Source: Tetrapyrgos nigripes (taxonomy: Eukaryota > Basidiomycota > Agaricomycetes > Agaricales > Campanellaceae). From it: a stretch of DNA of 64,000 nucleotides. Position numbers and translations under genes: made by a program. The DNA lies in the NCBI GenBank assembly GCA_013368315.1, contig JAACJM010000032.1, forward strand, positions 310,001 through 374,000, given 5' to 3'. Below the pieces are notes generated by a model. That model had not been told where the DNA came from and made no database searches. It saw only the letters and a program-made list of their open reading frames with translations. Positions 11,194 through 23,606 of this stretch are shown piece by piece; within the stretch, counting starts at the first letter, position 1; each line of letters begins with the position of its first letter.

Positions 11194-12798
11194 TCAGTCA
11201 CTGAGAGGGATCCCATTCCCCTCACAAACTATCATAGACCGCTTGATCTTTGCCCATTCTAAAGCTCTCAACTTCGCCGAGAACATCCCCTTTTTTGCCT
11301 TCTCAAGACCCTCATCCCATTGAAGTAAAACCTTTCCCTTCTCCGGCCTCGCAAGTACAACATCTCTTCTCAAATCAGCAGCAAACTGCGTTTCCCTTTC
11401 CCCAAGAGTCGAGTACGTGGATGATGAAGGAACCCCTCTGCCCATCTCGTCTCGATGTTTAGACTCTATTTCCACCAGTAGCTCGCGCTCATACAGCATT
11501 CGGTCATCCGGCGTGCGCGGTAAAGGTATTTCCCCATTCCATGTGAGGGCAAGCCATAGACTTGAGAGATCCGCTATGACGAATGGTAGAGAAGCAGTCG
11601 CGGCACCAATGAAAGCCAGAGTTGGATTGTATGTATACAGAATATGCCGGTAAAGACAAGGTATTCGATGATGTGTGTCGGTTGGTGCAATTAAAGAGGG
11701 CAGTGGGACCAGCGACTGCGTTGCATCGTTAGGAACGAAGACTGAAACGATATCTGCATGAGGTCTGTAGCCAGTGTCCACAAACACAACATCGATCTCT
11801 TCTATTTCAGTCCCATCTTCGAGTGTAACAACAATTTTATCAGACTCCTCTTGTATAGTGCCGAAATCGATTTGGTGTTGGGTGTAAGACGCTCCAAGAC
11901 GAGACCGAACATGTTTGACATGGAGTATGTCTTCTATCCGTGAGTCGTCAAGACGGGCAATGCTGTTGGTGTGCAAGACATTGCGATAAATTGGTGTCTG
12001 ACACAAACGAGATAGAGATGTAGCCATATCCACAGTCGCATTCTGATTCTCAATAACGAGAGCACGCTGGAGAATACGCTGAGACAGTGTCAATGACGAG
12101 GATAAGAACGTAAAACAATACCTTATTCTCAAAACCCTCGGCTCCTCTCCAACGCTTCGCGTGTAATGCTAGCCCTTTATGCCTCAGCTCCTCCAACCCA
12201 TCAATGTCTGGCCATGACGGACTGTCATGCCATCCCACGCAGACGACCACCGCGTCCCAACGTTCCATGATTTCCCCGCCCTCTAAACCTTCGTTCCAGT
12301 CCTTCATAACGACGTTCCATCCCGCCTCACCAGGCAACTCCTCCACTCTCGTCACTTCGACGTTCAGTCGTATAGAGCCATTATCAAGGAAAGGTTTAGC
12401 AAACGCTTGTAGGTATGCTTGTGTCTCTTGCAGACTGGGAAACGGTTCATCCGGCGCTGTTTGCGGTTCCGGAAAAGGAAAACCAGCGAAAGAGAGGTAT
12501 TCGGGTAGGACATTGCCAACAAGTCCAGGGTACGCAGGTGATGGCCATCGAGGTCTTTGGTTTCCTTCATCTATGGCCAGGTCAGGATCATCAAGGTACC
12601 TTGGGATAAACGATGGGCATGAGCATAATGACTTTCGGGTAATGAGGTCAGGAAAATCTCACCAAACCCCTCCAATGTTATCTCGTTTCTCCACCAATTT
12701 GACACAATCAAATCTGCTCAGCTGAACAAGATTCCGGAGAGTTGCCAGGCCAGCGGGACCCCGCCCACTATCAGTGCCCGACGTCTGAGGTGTATCAT
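11194..12798 (-). pseudogene. Flavin-containing monooxygenase, copy A (frameshifted in the FAD loop)
   Basis: Exons homologous to copy B: 12798-12663, 12599-12122 and 12066-11194. Family members use FAD and NADPH to oxygenate soft nucleophiles. Exon 1 should encode ALIVGGGPAG, the Rossmann FAD loop, but relative to copy B one base is missing from the G/C run at about 12757-12775, so the frame is lost at VGG. Exons 2 and 3 are fully open and end in GIPLSD. The second dinucleotide motif reads VIENQNAT instead of GxGxxG/A. The deletion lies in a GGGGG/CCCC run, so an assembly error is possible and the gene may really be intact. It forms a unit with the DUF6533 gene upstream; the unit occurs three times in the window. 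Confidence 0.75.
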
Positions 12799-13300
12799 GT
12801 CTCTGTAATTACTGAAACTTCGACACCCATACATCGACTATAAACCCATCCTTTGGTTCCACTCATGTCATTGCTCTGTAGCAAGTCCTTCAGAATCGGA
12901 GCAAATCGCTCCACATGGCTCGAGAACTTGGCTGGGAATGGGCTTGAAAAGGTTGATCGAGTTGGGTAATGATAGTCCAGCGGGCGCAGGAAGGCGTTCT
13001 CGTGCGATTTGATTTAGAGTTTGCCAAGGATTTTGTCAGTAGAACTGTCGTGAGCTATAATTGCTGTCATCTGGCCGTTGTTGCGCAGCTCCATTGACAG
13101 GTCGAAGATAAGAAAAAAATTGGATGTTGATTGGAAGACGTGGTCACGTAACTTGGATTGGGAAAAAGCCGTCAAGTTTGGACACAACTGCCCGGTACAC
13201 CGGAAAATACTTTATTTAAATAAGTTAGTTAGATTTTTTTTCACACGACCTCCTCTTCACTTCCAGGTCTCGGAGACGACTCCCTCTACCTAGACTACTA
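12799..13300. promoter_or_regulatory. Upstream region of FMO copy A
   Basis: This 500-bp spacer separates the FMO start from the stop of the DUF6533 gene; both genes are on the minus strand, so it should carry the FMO promoter. Equivalent spacers lie at 50164-50757 and 54980-55472, with small indels such as GACAGG missing and short insertions. No coding exon is supported. Confidence 0.5.
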
Positions 13301-14980
13301 CTATTCGCCAGCAACACTATCGTGTGGAGCAAACTGCAAACTATGGTTGGGGGAAGAACTACATTCCGTCTCGCTGTTGGCTGCCACCTGGGCCCGCAAG
13401 TTTAGCATCAGTCTTGACATCATGCAAACTGAGATGCTGTAAACAACATGAGAAATGGACTAGAGCCTAACAGTGGCTCACATACCAGCTCGCAAACATC
13501 ACTAGACCTCCCCTGAGAGCCGGCTGTCATCGACAAGAGCACGGTCAGTGCATAATCTGTGGAATGGATGTCTACTCAACACATACTGAATTGACCTGGC
13601 ATAAAGAGTTGAGTAAGAACGCTACAATTTGAGGGAGAAAGACCTGCATAGAACGATACAATGTTGAGTGCATTGGATAAATCCACCACGCTATAAAAAG
13701 TGTCAAACTACGAAGCAGCCCTGGCAGCTCCCAAACTCACACGAAGTAGAGTTTGCCTTTTTGCCAGCAACAATCAGATATGACCCTAAATTGGAAATGC
13801 ACTGTACAACACTGACCATCGGATACAAGGACTTGCATGAGTGAACCTCTTCCGATTGATTTAAGAGTTTGCATTCTACAAGCGTTCTGACGAGCCTTAA
13901 ACAAGGTAAATCCAAGGAGGACGAGGTCGTAAACAAAGATAGCTTCCCAAGCTGAGGCTACTTCTGAAAATCGCATATATATTGAGATATAGAGACAATT
14001 CAGCTGCAGTTCAACTCACGAAGGCTCCTGTTAAAGAAAGGGAACATGTCGATTTGATGTCGATCTCATGGGAGATAATGACTCTCACTCACATTGTAGA
14101 ATCCAAAGATGCATGGCAACCCTCCTTGGTCATGAAAAAAATGTTACTATTCAAGTTGTTAACGAAGGCGAAAAACTGCGGACAAGAGGGTCAGCGCCCA
14201 AACTCATTGAGATAGCAGGAGAAGAACTACGACATACACATGTCACGCCAATCATAATGAGGGTGAATCCAATAAGGAAGACAAGAATTCGTCTGCTACA
14301 GCCATACATCGCATACACTCGTTGGGCCAGAAGAGCTAGAAACAGGAATTTTTAGAGTTGTGCACAAATATAACATAGAAAGAACTATTCACCTTGACCG
14401 AAAGATTGTAAAGAGGCCGCATACACATCGCGACAGAAAAAGACTACCCGGCAGCTAAGTCGGAAGTGACACAAAGAAATGTTCAGTGACGGTATTGCAT
14501 ATCTCCAGAAAGGCAGACCTCTGTTCAAACGGTAAGTGGCTGTAAGGAAACGAGACAACGCAGAATATACGAACAGCATCATTCAATGATGGATAGAAAA
14601 GCAACAATGTCCCTACGACACTTCCCACAAACGGCAGATATCGATTTGCAAAAAACAGAAGATGACCCTTGCGCAAGGGTGTCTTCCATACGAGTTCGAT
14701 CTCGTCATCTACCAGGATCTTTAGTCAGCGAAAATGTTTTCTGCATAGAAGCGGAAGAACACACCCAACGTCAAGAGATAATCATAATACAGAATCACTG
14801 TCATTCACCGTAAGTAAGCGTAAAGGATATTATCCAGTAGGAAGAGGTACCAGTTGCAAGGAGATATAAATAATTATCCAAACGACTATGCGCCAAAATC
14901 ATCAGCACTCATTCACCCAGACTAGACAAGACAGCGACTCACAAATCGTACAAAGTTGAAGCGTCGACGCTGTCCATCAT
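13301..14980 (-). CDS. DUF6533-type fungal membrane protein, copy A
   Basis: Many short exons on the minus strand. The N-terminal exons can be read as 14980-14943, 14885-14851, 14797-14765 and from 14708 downward; they give MMDSVDASTLYDF, then LYLLATVILYYDYLLTL and DDEIELVWKTPLRKGHLLFF, the DUF6533 signature (YD-LLTLD-E-ELVWK). Later exons encode LLAQRVYAMYGCSRRILVFL, IMIGVTC and SAWEAIFVYDLVLLGFTLFK, which are further membrane segments of the same family, and the frame ends in a polar tail (MSRLMLNLRAQVA). The family comprises multi-pass fungal membrane proteins of unknown function. Internal exon borders between 14600 and 13450 are not secure, so I cannot state whether the copy is intact. 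Two paralogues lie at 50.76-52.43 and 55.47-57.15 kb. Confidence 0.65.
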
Positions 14981-15899
14981 GATAACACTGATCACACCAG
15001 GTCGAACGAAAGAAAGAAAGGGAATGGAACAGCTGATACAGACAAGCTACAACTGGCCCTAAGTTATAGCCCCAAGTGAAGTGCCTCTTACGATGTCCTC
15101 CAAACCCGATCATATCACTATCCATATGATGTGATATTGGAAGGACACATAGGAGGACCTTGACATATCCATATAGACGTACGGGTGCTACAACCCGACA
15201 AATTTTGGAAATTTTGGGGATTTTCCTGAATCCCGGACCCATGAAATGACCCGAGTCAAGTTAGAGTTGAACTCAAGTCACCGGATGCAGAAAATCGGTT
15301 CGACCGAGCTATTTGATTTGCGAGTTGGACTCGATTGACTCAGTCCGAAAACAGAGACTGGCTCATCGGCATAATCCACTGTGAAACCAACAAAGGTTGA
15401 TACTCACCCTTTTCTCGGGGGTCGGTCACCCATCACCCAAAAACAGGTTTAAGATTGGTTTAATCTCACCCCACCGTCACCCTCAGCTTCACCCTCCCGA
15501 AGTGTCAACCATTGGTGAAGGTGAAAATCACCCAAGTCACCCCCACATCCTAAAATCACCCCTCAACCCTTTCACCTAGTAGGCGGGTGATTTACCTGGT
15601 GGCAATAGCATTAGATCTAGATCAATGAAATATTATACATATGAAGCATCGGATGTCGACATCGTGTACCGTTATCGTGATAGAAGGGACTCAGCGAAAA
15701 AGAAAAGAAAAAGGAGCAGCATCCGGAGGGGCGTAATAAGACCATTCTAGTGACCCGCTTCTGACAATGATAGCTCATTGCGTCGGGCCAGCAATCACAC
15801 ACTGGCAGCAAGGGTCCCTATCTGTCCCTATTCTGATCGAGAAAAATGTAGGCAAAAGAATGAGAAAAACAAGGCAATTCAGTGACTCAATTGTTTCGC
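14981..15899. other. Intergenic, end of duplicated unit A
   Basis: Similarity to the other duplicated units stops near 15150 (GGACACATAGG). Beyond it lies non-coding DNA with GAGTT/AACTC-type short inverted motifs at about 15250-15340 and a TCACCC-rich stretch at 15400-15580. No gene is recognised. Confidence 0.5.
15400..15595. repeat. Degenerate TCACCC-rich low-complexity tract
   Basis: About fifteen CACC or TCACCC motifs occur in less than 200 bp, ending with GGCGGGTGATTTACCTGGTGG, a partly inverted version. The short open frame through it is a by-product of the repeat. The origin is unknown. Confidence 0.5.
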
Positions 15900-18800
15900 T
15901 TATCTCACTCTTTTATCGCCACTTTTCTCAGTCACAAAAGATGCCATTGCCCGCAGTGGTACACGGCCCGCAAGACACTGAACTGTTGTTATGTCAAGGA
16001 CTTCCAATGGTTTCAGGTTTGCGTAGTAAGAGAAACCTATTTGGTCTTTGAAGAGGACATCACAGCGTTCAACACCAGCCAGTATGAATGTCCTAGGCTC
16101 TTGGAGACCCAACGCCGGAGCCGCCGGAAAGTCAACAACGAAGAGGTGTTGAAGTCGTCCGAAAAAGACCGCTCTTTGTTCTTCAATGTCAACATTCCGG
16201 ACTCTGGCATTTTGGTCAATGAGGGCATCAAACTTATAAATTAATCAGTCAAATAGCCATGCAGAAAAGAGGGCCGACTTACACGAACAAATGTTGCATC
16301 CCTGCGGTCCTCTGCATAGGGAAGAATAGATGCACGGATAGTGTCACCGTCTTCAAAGTTGATACAAACTGCGGCCCATCTAGTTACCCTCGAGCGATCG
16401 TAGGACTTTTTTACTTCAGCACAGCATTTTTTCACAGCGTTTGGCGCAGGAGAGGGAGCAAATCTTGTCGTGCTGTCTAAGTACTTATTAAGATTAGCAA
16501 AAATACAAAGAAGAATCAAGAAAAGGTACGTACAGGAAGGATGGGTGAATTGTCCTTTTATATCACCAGTTGTGACCTGTTCAGCCTCAACTCATTCTCC
16601 AATTGACATGTAACATGAGAAAGACGAGCATCAGCCGGAATGAAATTGTTGATGTTAGCCCAGGGATAACGGCGGCTTTTGAGCTTAGGTGACAGGAAGC
16701 CACAGAAACGCTCGATCGGAAACGCACAGCTTGCCCAGCTTGCCCAGGTCGAGCCGGTTTGCTCGATGTGGTCGGGAATGTGAAGAAGTCCATGTAGAGT
16801 AACTGGGGTGGCCGATAGTCTGCTGGCCCCTGGGATTGTTTTGAATATAAGGCCAAGAAAGAACGGTACCATTATTAAGCGTTCCGACAAGAACAAAAAA
16901 AAAAGATTACTTACTCCTCGTACTTGTACACCCAGTTAGCAAAGCCTAGAATCTTTTGGATATCTTCTTCTGTATACTCAAACTGCAGAAAATGAGTGAA
17001 GATAGCATCAGGAAGTTGATCCCTGAGAACGACAGGACCAATATATTGCAGCCAAAAGGACCAGCTTTCAGCTGTTAGTGCCTGTCTATCGTCAGACACA
17101 TCTGGTGGTCTCTGGCCAAAGCAAGAGGGAATCAAATCACCCGAAGCGGCCGTCGCAGCTCCTATGGCTGTCCGCCTCCAAAACCATCATCTAATCCTTT
17201 GAAGTGCCCGGTCCAATGCTTGACGAGGGTTTCGAGGTTGTTTTCAAAGACAAGATGCATGAAATCATGGGGGAAAGAGTTTGGGAAGGTGATGGAAGAG
17301 AGTTGACTGAAAATGGATATGCCCTTGATACCGTATTGGCGAGAGAGAATCTCGGATTGGCGTGAAGAGGGTGTAAATTCAACTTGAGCAGCTTGCTCTT
17401 GGAATTCGGCAGGTATTCGGTAGGGCAATCTGAGAGGGTGATAGGATTTGACAGTGGCAGGATCTGATGCGACGTCTGGATGCATGCTCCAATCTAGAGG
17501 TAGATAGTATGTGCGTGCACCTGGTGGCATGACACCAGGTATATTGCACATACGACAGGGACGATATCCATTATGGCCCTTCATACGCATGACCATTGAC
17601 ATTGCTGGCATGTCCCCAAACAGGTACAGCAGATATGCGAAGAGCTTAAACATGGTCCTCGTCTCAGCATCCCATGTTGTAACACCCTTTGCAAGTTTAT
17701 CCAACTCCTCCTTGAAAGGCCAACCGAAGGAATCAAAATCCTTAGGCTTTTTGGGACCAGGGATGACGCCGAGGCAGAGTGTGTGCTCTCGATGGAAACG
17801 GATTTCGGGAGCGAGGTTGTAATTGAATGATGAGTGACCAACAAGTCTTCTTCCGTCACCCATCAGTACCGAACCCTAGTGCGATATCACGTCGGTCTGA
17901 GAAATGCTTGTGGTCGAGTGTTTCATTGTTAACGACGACGGATTTGCTGAGTAGTTCCTTGTAAAGGATGCTATCGAAGACGTCGTTGATGACATCGCTG
18001 TCGGACTCGAAGTTACTGCGGTACTTTAACTTCTCAATCATGACAGACTTCGATAGTACCCAATAAGACGGGGTATGAGAGGAATGTAGACGAAGAGTTT
18101 GCGAGGTTTGCCATCTGGGCGCAGCCGCTGCTCTCCACAAAATTGACAAGTTGTGTGCTCGGAGTATAGGCCGGTGTATGCAAGGCAAGAATTGACACAC
18201 ATGTCGTATATTTGAGGGTGTAGTCCAGAGAGTTCAGCGACTTCACGCTGCGTCGCTTTCCATGTCTTGACTGGCTCTCGTGGAAATACGAAAGGTAGCA
18301 TGTCGAAACCGGCATTAGTGATGTTTGACTTGAGTTTGAACGCAAAAGTACAAAGAGCAGTGAGTTCTTCATCGGAGAGAACTGTTAAGCAGGAGGTTAG
18401 CACTGATGGATGTCCACAGAGATTAGTTACTCACCGTCTTCATACTCCAATTCAGCCAGTAATTCCTCCATAGCCAATTCATCGGCAGCGAGACCCCGGG
18501 TTATCTCCTCCTCGATTCCATCAAACTCATCACTGGAAGCACCTCCTACTTCACTGTATTCGGCTTCTTCCTTTTCCCAGTCTACCCCATGTTCCTCATC
18601 CAAAAGACGGTCATGTTCGCGATCGCCTTCATCAGTTCCACTATCATCGGGTATGTTGATCTCGCCAATGTCTTCAAAAGGAACGGAGTCGTCTATAAAG
18701 ACATCAGCTTCGTTCCCAGACTCGATCGGTTGCTCTTCAGCTGGTGGAATTGTTACATCTTGAGGTACGTTCTCTCGAGGAACCTAAACGCAGTTATAAG

Positions 18801-19140
18801 ATGACTGACACAAGAATGCATATAATTGTCCACTCACCGTGATAACATGAATGGCTGTATCCTCATCTAAATCCAAATCCCCATTATCCTCGTAATCTGC
18901 CTCCAGTAATGCAGCTTCCATTGCCTCTGCCACTTTCTGAGCTGCCTCAGCACCTTTCTCAGCAATGAAAGCAGCACGCTCGTGGTTTAACGCGTTCCTT
19001 TCACTCATCATGACTCCACAACATCGGCATCTCCGCCGCTTGGTGCTACGTTGGTTCCTTTGCTTTTGCTTGGTTTGCTGAGTGATGATGTCAGTCACAG
19101 TCTGGACACGGATTCGGGGTTTTCTTCCCCGGGAGGCCAT
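15900..19140 (-). mobile_element. Decayed Tnp2/Transposase_21-type (CACTA-like) transposon
   Basis: The transposase starts at ATG 19140 (MASRGRKPRIRV) with a basic N-terminus and an acidic stretch, then MKGHNGYRPCRMC, GVIPGPKKPKDFDSF, FLYLFGDMPA-like segments, HDFMHLVFENNL, and near its end FPIERFCGFLSPKLKSRRYP and TVQCLAGRV. These are hallmarks of fungal Tnp2-type transposases related to CACTA/EnSpm elements, which cut and paste DNA. The frame is interrupted: a TGA follows FGTDG near 17862, a frameshift lies near 17830, a stop near 17162 and more occur downstream. Introns with GTGAGT donors are plausible at 18838-18784 and 18434-18380. Terminal CACTA-type repeats were not found, so the element borders are approximate. 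Confidence 0.8.
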
Positions 19141-19331
19141 GCGTGAAAAAGAGTAAATGAACGAGCGAAGGAGAACGTAGTTGACGTAGAGCTGGACTTG
19201 GGATAAACGAGACGCGTCAGATCACATGTGCCGTATGCCTGTTGAAAAAAGCGGGTAAGTATGAAAATGGAAAGGCGGATATTTAAAAAAAACCATTGTC
19301 GGCATCTTTTCTTTCCAACCACGACTCCGCT

Positions 19332-20297
19332 ATGGCAAAGGTAATCAACGCTCGAGGCAACGTCACCGCCACCAAACCGTATGAGAAGGATAACAGTGAT
19401 GACTTTACATTAGCCCAGGCTCTGATACCAACGCTAATGCTTATACAACATCTAGGTACCGTTGAGCCCAAAGGAAGACGAAACTCTGCTGGAACAAAGA
19501 CTGGTACTGCTGGTGGCCAAGGTACGTGTTGTTTTCAAGCTCGAATACGTTGCTGAGGCCAGTCTCAGGTGGCAGAGGCAAGAAGAAGTCAACCGAGGAG
19601 ATGGGTACGTCGTCGTCGTCATTACGGTCTATACAATAATCCCTAAATCAGCCTTCAGACGTTGACACTGGGAACACTGGAACCAAGATCAATGAGAAAC
19701 GTACGTGTTCAGGCTGTACCGAGACACGTCAATAACATGCAGAAACTCTTGCGGAGAGAATCCTAAGCCTGCCCCGAAGAAGAAAAGTATGTCAGCAACT
19801 TTACTCTATCTTCATTGTTCTTATTCTCCACAGTCAACACCAATGCGGGTGCTTCCACCACAAACAGGCCTGCCAATATACTTGGCGAAATCACAAATGG
19901 ATTTCTGGGTGACGCTGGTGTTGACACCCTCCAAGTTAAGCTGGAGGATGTGAAAGGAGGTTTTGATGCTCGTGTCAGGGCGTTGGGAGTAACGATCCGG
20001 GAGGTTTTATTCGGACCTGACGAAGAGGAAACCCCATCAGTGCAGCCCGTTGATGAGCCCATAGAAAGGGAAGAAAAAGTTGTCATCATGCCCATTGATG
20101 CTGCATCTTCAGCTTCGACTCTTCCTGAAGACCCAGACAAAGTTAGCATTCTTCCCGTTGACCCTGCACCTTCATCTCCTTCGGAAGACTCGGATAACCA
20201 GGACGTCAAGGACGTTCCCGAATTTGACGCTTCGCAGGTGATACTGAGTAAGGGAAACGAACAAGTTGAGGAAGCTTTAAAAGGGAATTTCTATTGA
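19332..20297 (+). CDS. Small acidic protein of unknown function, multi-exon
   Basis: A probable gene with short exons: ATG at 19332 (MAKVINARGNVTATKPYEKD), introns beginning GTACGT at about 19521, 19605 and 19700, another at 19788-19833, and a last exon from about 19834 to the stop at 20297. The last exon encodes NRPANILGEITNGFLGDAG followed by an acidic tail with repeated (I/V)(M/L)P(I/V)D motifs (VIMPIDA, SILPVDP). I do not recognise a domain. The exon phase around 19700-19750 is ambiguous, so the full protein is uncertain. About 400 bp of it are duplicated, in decayed form, at 47.11-47.50 kb. The duplicate includes introns, which means it was made by DNA-level copying. Confidence 0.5.
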
Positions 20298-21837
20298 GCC
20301 AAAGACTCAAGTACACGAGGAGCTGTAAATTTACTATACTAATACTGTTGTCGGTTGTTGCATAGGGATCTAAAGGCGCAGGTGATGTACTACTTTCTAC
20401 TATGCATTATTTGCCAAACATACCCCGTCTGCTTTCCATTTGCATCATTGTGCTTGTTAATCAGCGATTAGAGTCTCTCCTTGTTGGACTTCTGGGTTTT
20501 TGTCGTCGCTCCTTTTAAGTTTTAACTGTTTCTTTTGCATCCCTTATTACTTTTACAGTATCCCTACGACGAATGCGGGTCGATACACACGTAGTAGCCT
20601 TCTTATTATATTCCTTTTAGCCTCCGACAGGACCTGATAAACGACCTCCATGATGGATTATTGCTTCACAATAAAACTGGATGAGTAGTTCGCGCTAAAA
20701 GCTCAACGATGACTTCATTGCAGCGGAAGAGCGCTTTCCGGGGTCTAGTGCGATAAGACATAACAGTGTTACTATTTGCATGTACCGATGCCAATAGAGT
20801 GATGCCCTGGTCCCTTGTCCCAATACTTGGCTGACAGACTTCGTCCTTAAGCTTACGTTCCATGAAAGACGTACCGAGGAGATCAGATAACCGGTCAGTT
20901 GAGGTAATTTCCTGGAGCCTCTGTACATGTGTTATAGAGTACCGTAAATAAAGCGACACCTAACAGTCTCTTTCCAACAGAAACAACTTTGGTTCGGCTC
21001 AGAGGTGAACCAGTGCTCAGCGCTCAGAAATCAGCTCGTATTCCTTTTTCGATGTCCTCCGACTCGTCATGTCGTTTTTTCTCCCACTCGACTTCAATTC
21101 CTTGGTATTTCCTTAGATCCTCACTATTGATCGGGGCTGCAACGGAGCGTCAATCTTTGGTCAATCTCGAGTATCAATCATTCATTGGATAAAAGAGCGC
21201 ATGGTCAGTGCATGGTCGGTGTCCTTGTACGTCACACAGGTAAAACTGCGCATGAAGGTCTACTGTAGTCAGAATCTATGGAGGCCAAATGGAGGCAGAT
21301 GTATCTGACCATGGCTAGTGGCCACGGTCCTGTGGTCCGGGAGAACCTCAGAGGAAGGAGTCCAATGCGCAGAGTAGCGTATCAGTGTTGTGCATATTGT
21401 TTTCACTTGGACTTTTTGCAGACATTAGTTCCAATCAAACATGTATTATATCAAATGATGATGTAAAATGTGTATAGTATGGACAGTAGACTTGATCAGG
21501 ATTTCAACCTTGATCAACTATGATCTCGGTTGAGTCCAAACTTAATCAACACTGAGGCGCAGTTTTACAGCCATTTCCCTAAGGAAAAGAATATATATAC
21601 TGGAGCGGAGTACGTTACAATTCTCATTTATTGCTCTGATCAACTCACAGTGGTCAAAGTCGGAAGTTTTCCAGGTACTCCCCAACCACGAGGCTCACAG
21701 TGCCTAATTTGTGATGCATATGGGCCATGGCGGCGGAGTAAGGATCAGTTTGTATTCAGCCGATTTTACGAATCTGAGCAAACTCCTTTTGGTCCTCGCG
21801 CCGGTTAGCATTCACACGGCGAAATGCGGTGAAATGG

Positions 21838-21871
21838 ATCTATATCTATATCTATATATCTATCTATATAG
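21838..21871. repeat. (TCTATA)n microsatellite
   Basis: The short run of TCTATA/TATC units is directly visible. It lies just 5' of the Helitron-end homology and may belong to a Helitron terminus, since many begin TCTATAT. Confidence 0.85.
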
Positions 21872-21949
21872 AATGCGACTACCCGTGTGAGGATTTCGAC
21901 GGCTAATTAACCGAGTAAGGCACAAATTCACGTGATCTGCGCAGCCTTC

Positions 21950-22256
21950 CGACGGAAACACGGCCGCGCCTTACTGCCGCTATTTCCGTTGAGGCCACGC
22001 GATGTACATACTGGCGCGCGCAAACTGCAAACCTAAACTTATAAAACCTAAACATCTGCCTCATGTCCGCAAACTTTTGTCTATGTAGTGTGACTTGGAC
22101 ACTTTCTGTGTCTTTGCTCTACTTCTAAAGCTATATTGAGGTACCAGAGAGCCTCAACTGTGGTACATGTAAGGCTGATTTATGAATCAATGACTGCCTC
22201 AATTACTGACTCTGTGCATCTCAGAGGTGCATTTTCAATGTGAATATTCCCAGACC
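21950..22256 (+). repeat. Helitron terminal-region relic, inverted copy of 63.04-63.37 kb
   Basis: Read on the plus strand, this segment matches the reverse complement of 63044-63370. Shared blocks include CATGTAAGGCTGATTTA, GAGGTGCATTTTCAATG, CTCATGTCCGCAA and ATTTCCGTT. Because 63.04-63.4 kb lies at the 5' side of the minus-strand Helitron, this is probably the 5' end of a related element in the opposite orientation. Confidence 0.7.
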
Positions 22257-22632
22257 AAACTCTTCAAGAACAAACTTTTTCTCTTTCCCTTTTCCTCTGA
22301 CCCAGTCTATAGTACTGTAATAAGCCCCTGTCTGTCTGTTTTCCCAGGCAAACTTTACTACCTATATTCCACAGCATATATGCTACATACCTCAACGAAT
22401 ATAGCAAAAAGGTCCCTGTAAAATATATGAAGATGTAGATAGCTCAAAAAAGCCTTAGATTCCACCATACTGAGGTCAACTATTAGTAAATTGTAAGAAA
22501 GCATACTTTCCTCAGGTGACTGTATGCAAGAGAAGGAGAATGAGGAAGGGTGTCTGGAATTTTGTTATCATAGTTAACTAATAATGATGGAGGAAGATTT
22601 GGAGGTGTGAGTGGGAGGATGTGGGTAGATAT

Positions 22633-22658
22633 GGGGGTGGGGGTGGGGGTGGGGGTGG
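22633..22658. repeat. (GGGGGT)4 tract
   Basis: Four consecutive GGGGGT units on the plus strand meet the pattern of an intramolecular G-quadruplex. There is no neighbouring gene to regulate. Confidence 0.9.
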
Positions 22659-23606
22659 CTGATAGTATCCTTGCACATCCTCAATGGTAAGTATGTAATG
22701 TACAGCATATGTATGATAAAAATGTGAAATAGTGGCAGGGGTAGTATAATCTCAGTAAGTCTGGCCTGGCTTTGGCACATAACATCCTCAACACTAATGC
22801 ACAGAATTTTTCAAATTTTAATGACTATGAAGGACAGTACAGAGTATATTTACTTTGTGTGTTTTGAGAGGACTGAAACTAAACCAATGTAGGCTTGAGC
22901 CAAGTTCTCAAAAACTAATGCTTATAATAACCATGTATATACCCTTTTTCAAGGTGTGCAGTGCCGAGTGAGGGAAGTCCAGAGCTTAATAATAAAAAAG
23001 AGCAAGAGCTGAAGGTCCGAGTGGATTATAACCTGAGTTGGTTAGAATGAGAAGATGGTGCTGTGATGTTACTAATGGCCATACCCCAACCATATCCTTT
23101 TTTGAGGTGTGTAGTGCCAAGTGAGTCCTCATAATAAGTAACCCTGTATATATACCCCCATTGTCAAGAACGAGGCAGCAGCCGAGCTGTGAATCCGTTA
23201 ATAGGCTGTTTCTCTAGTAAGTGCTCTTAGAACACAGAACACCAACAGAAAAACCTATAAGTTTTGTTGCGAGAGTGTATCTAGTAAGTAGAATACTCTT
23301 CAATTTATACCACAGTTTGGAGATCTTTTGGGAATTCTTGTAGGGGTTTGCACGAATGCACACACAAAGGCTATTGCCACAAAACACACCAATGCATGAA
23401 GGCACACACACAATATCAATTCAACCAGTTCAATTCAATTTGAAGGTGCCAATGCCTTAGACACAGTTTCCAAGTCTCGAGGACACAAGTTATAAACACA
23501 AAACAACCAACAAATATATTCAATCACTGATTTAACCAACACTGTATGTTTAGACTCCACGCGAGTATGATAAGTTTGTTAAGAAGCTCTTGTCCGTGTT
23601 TCACAG

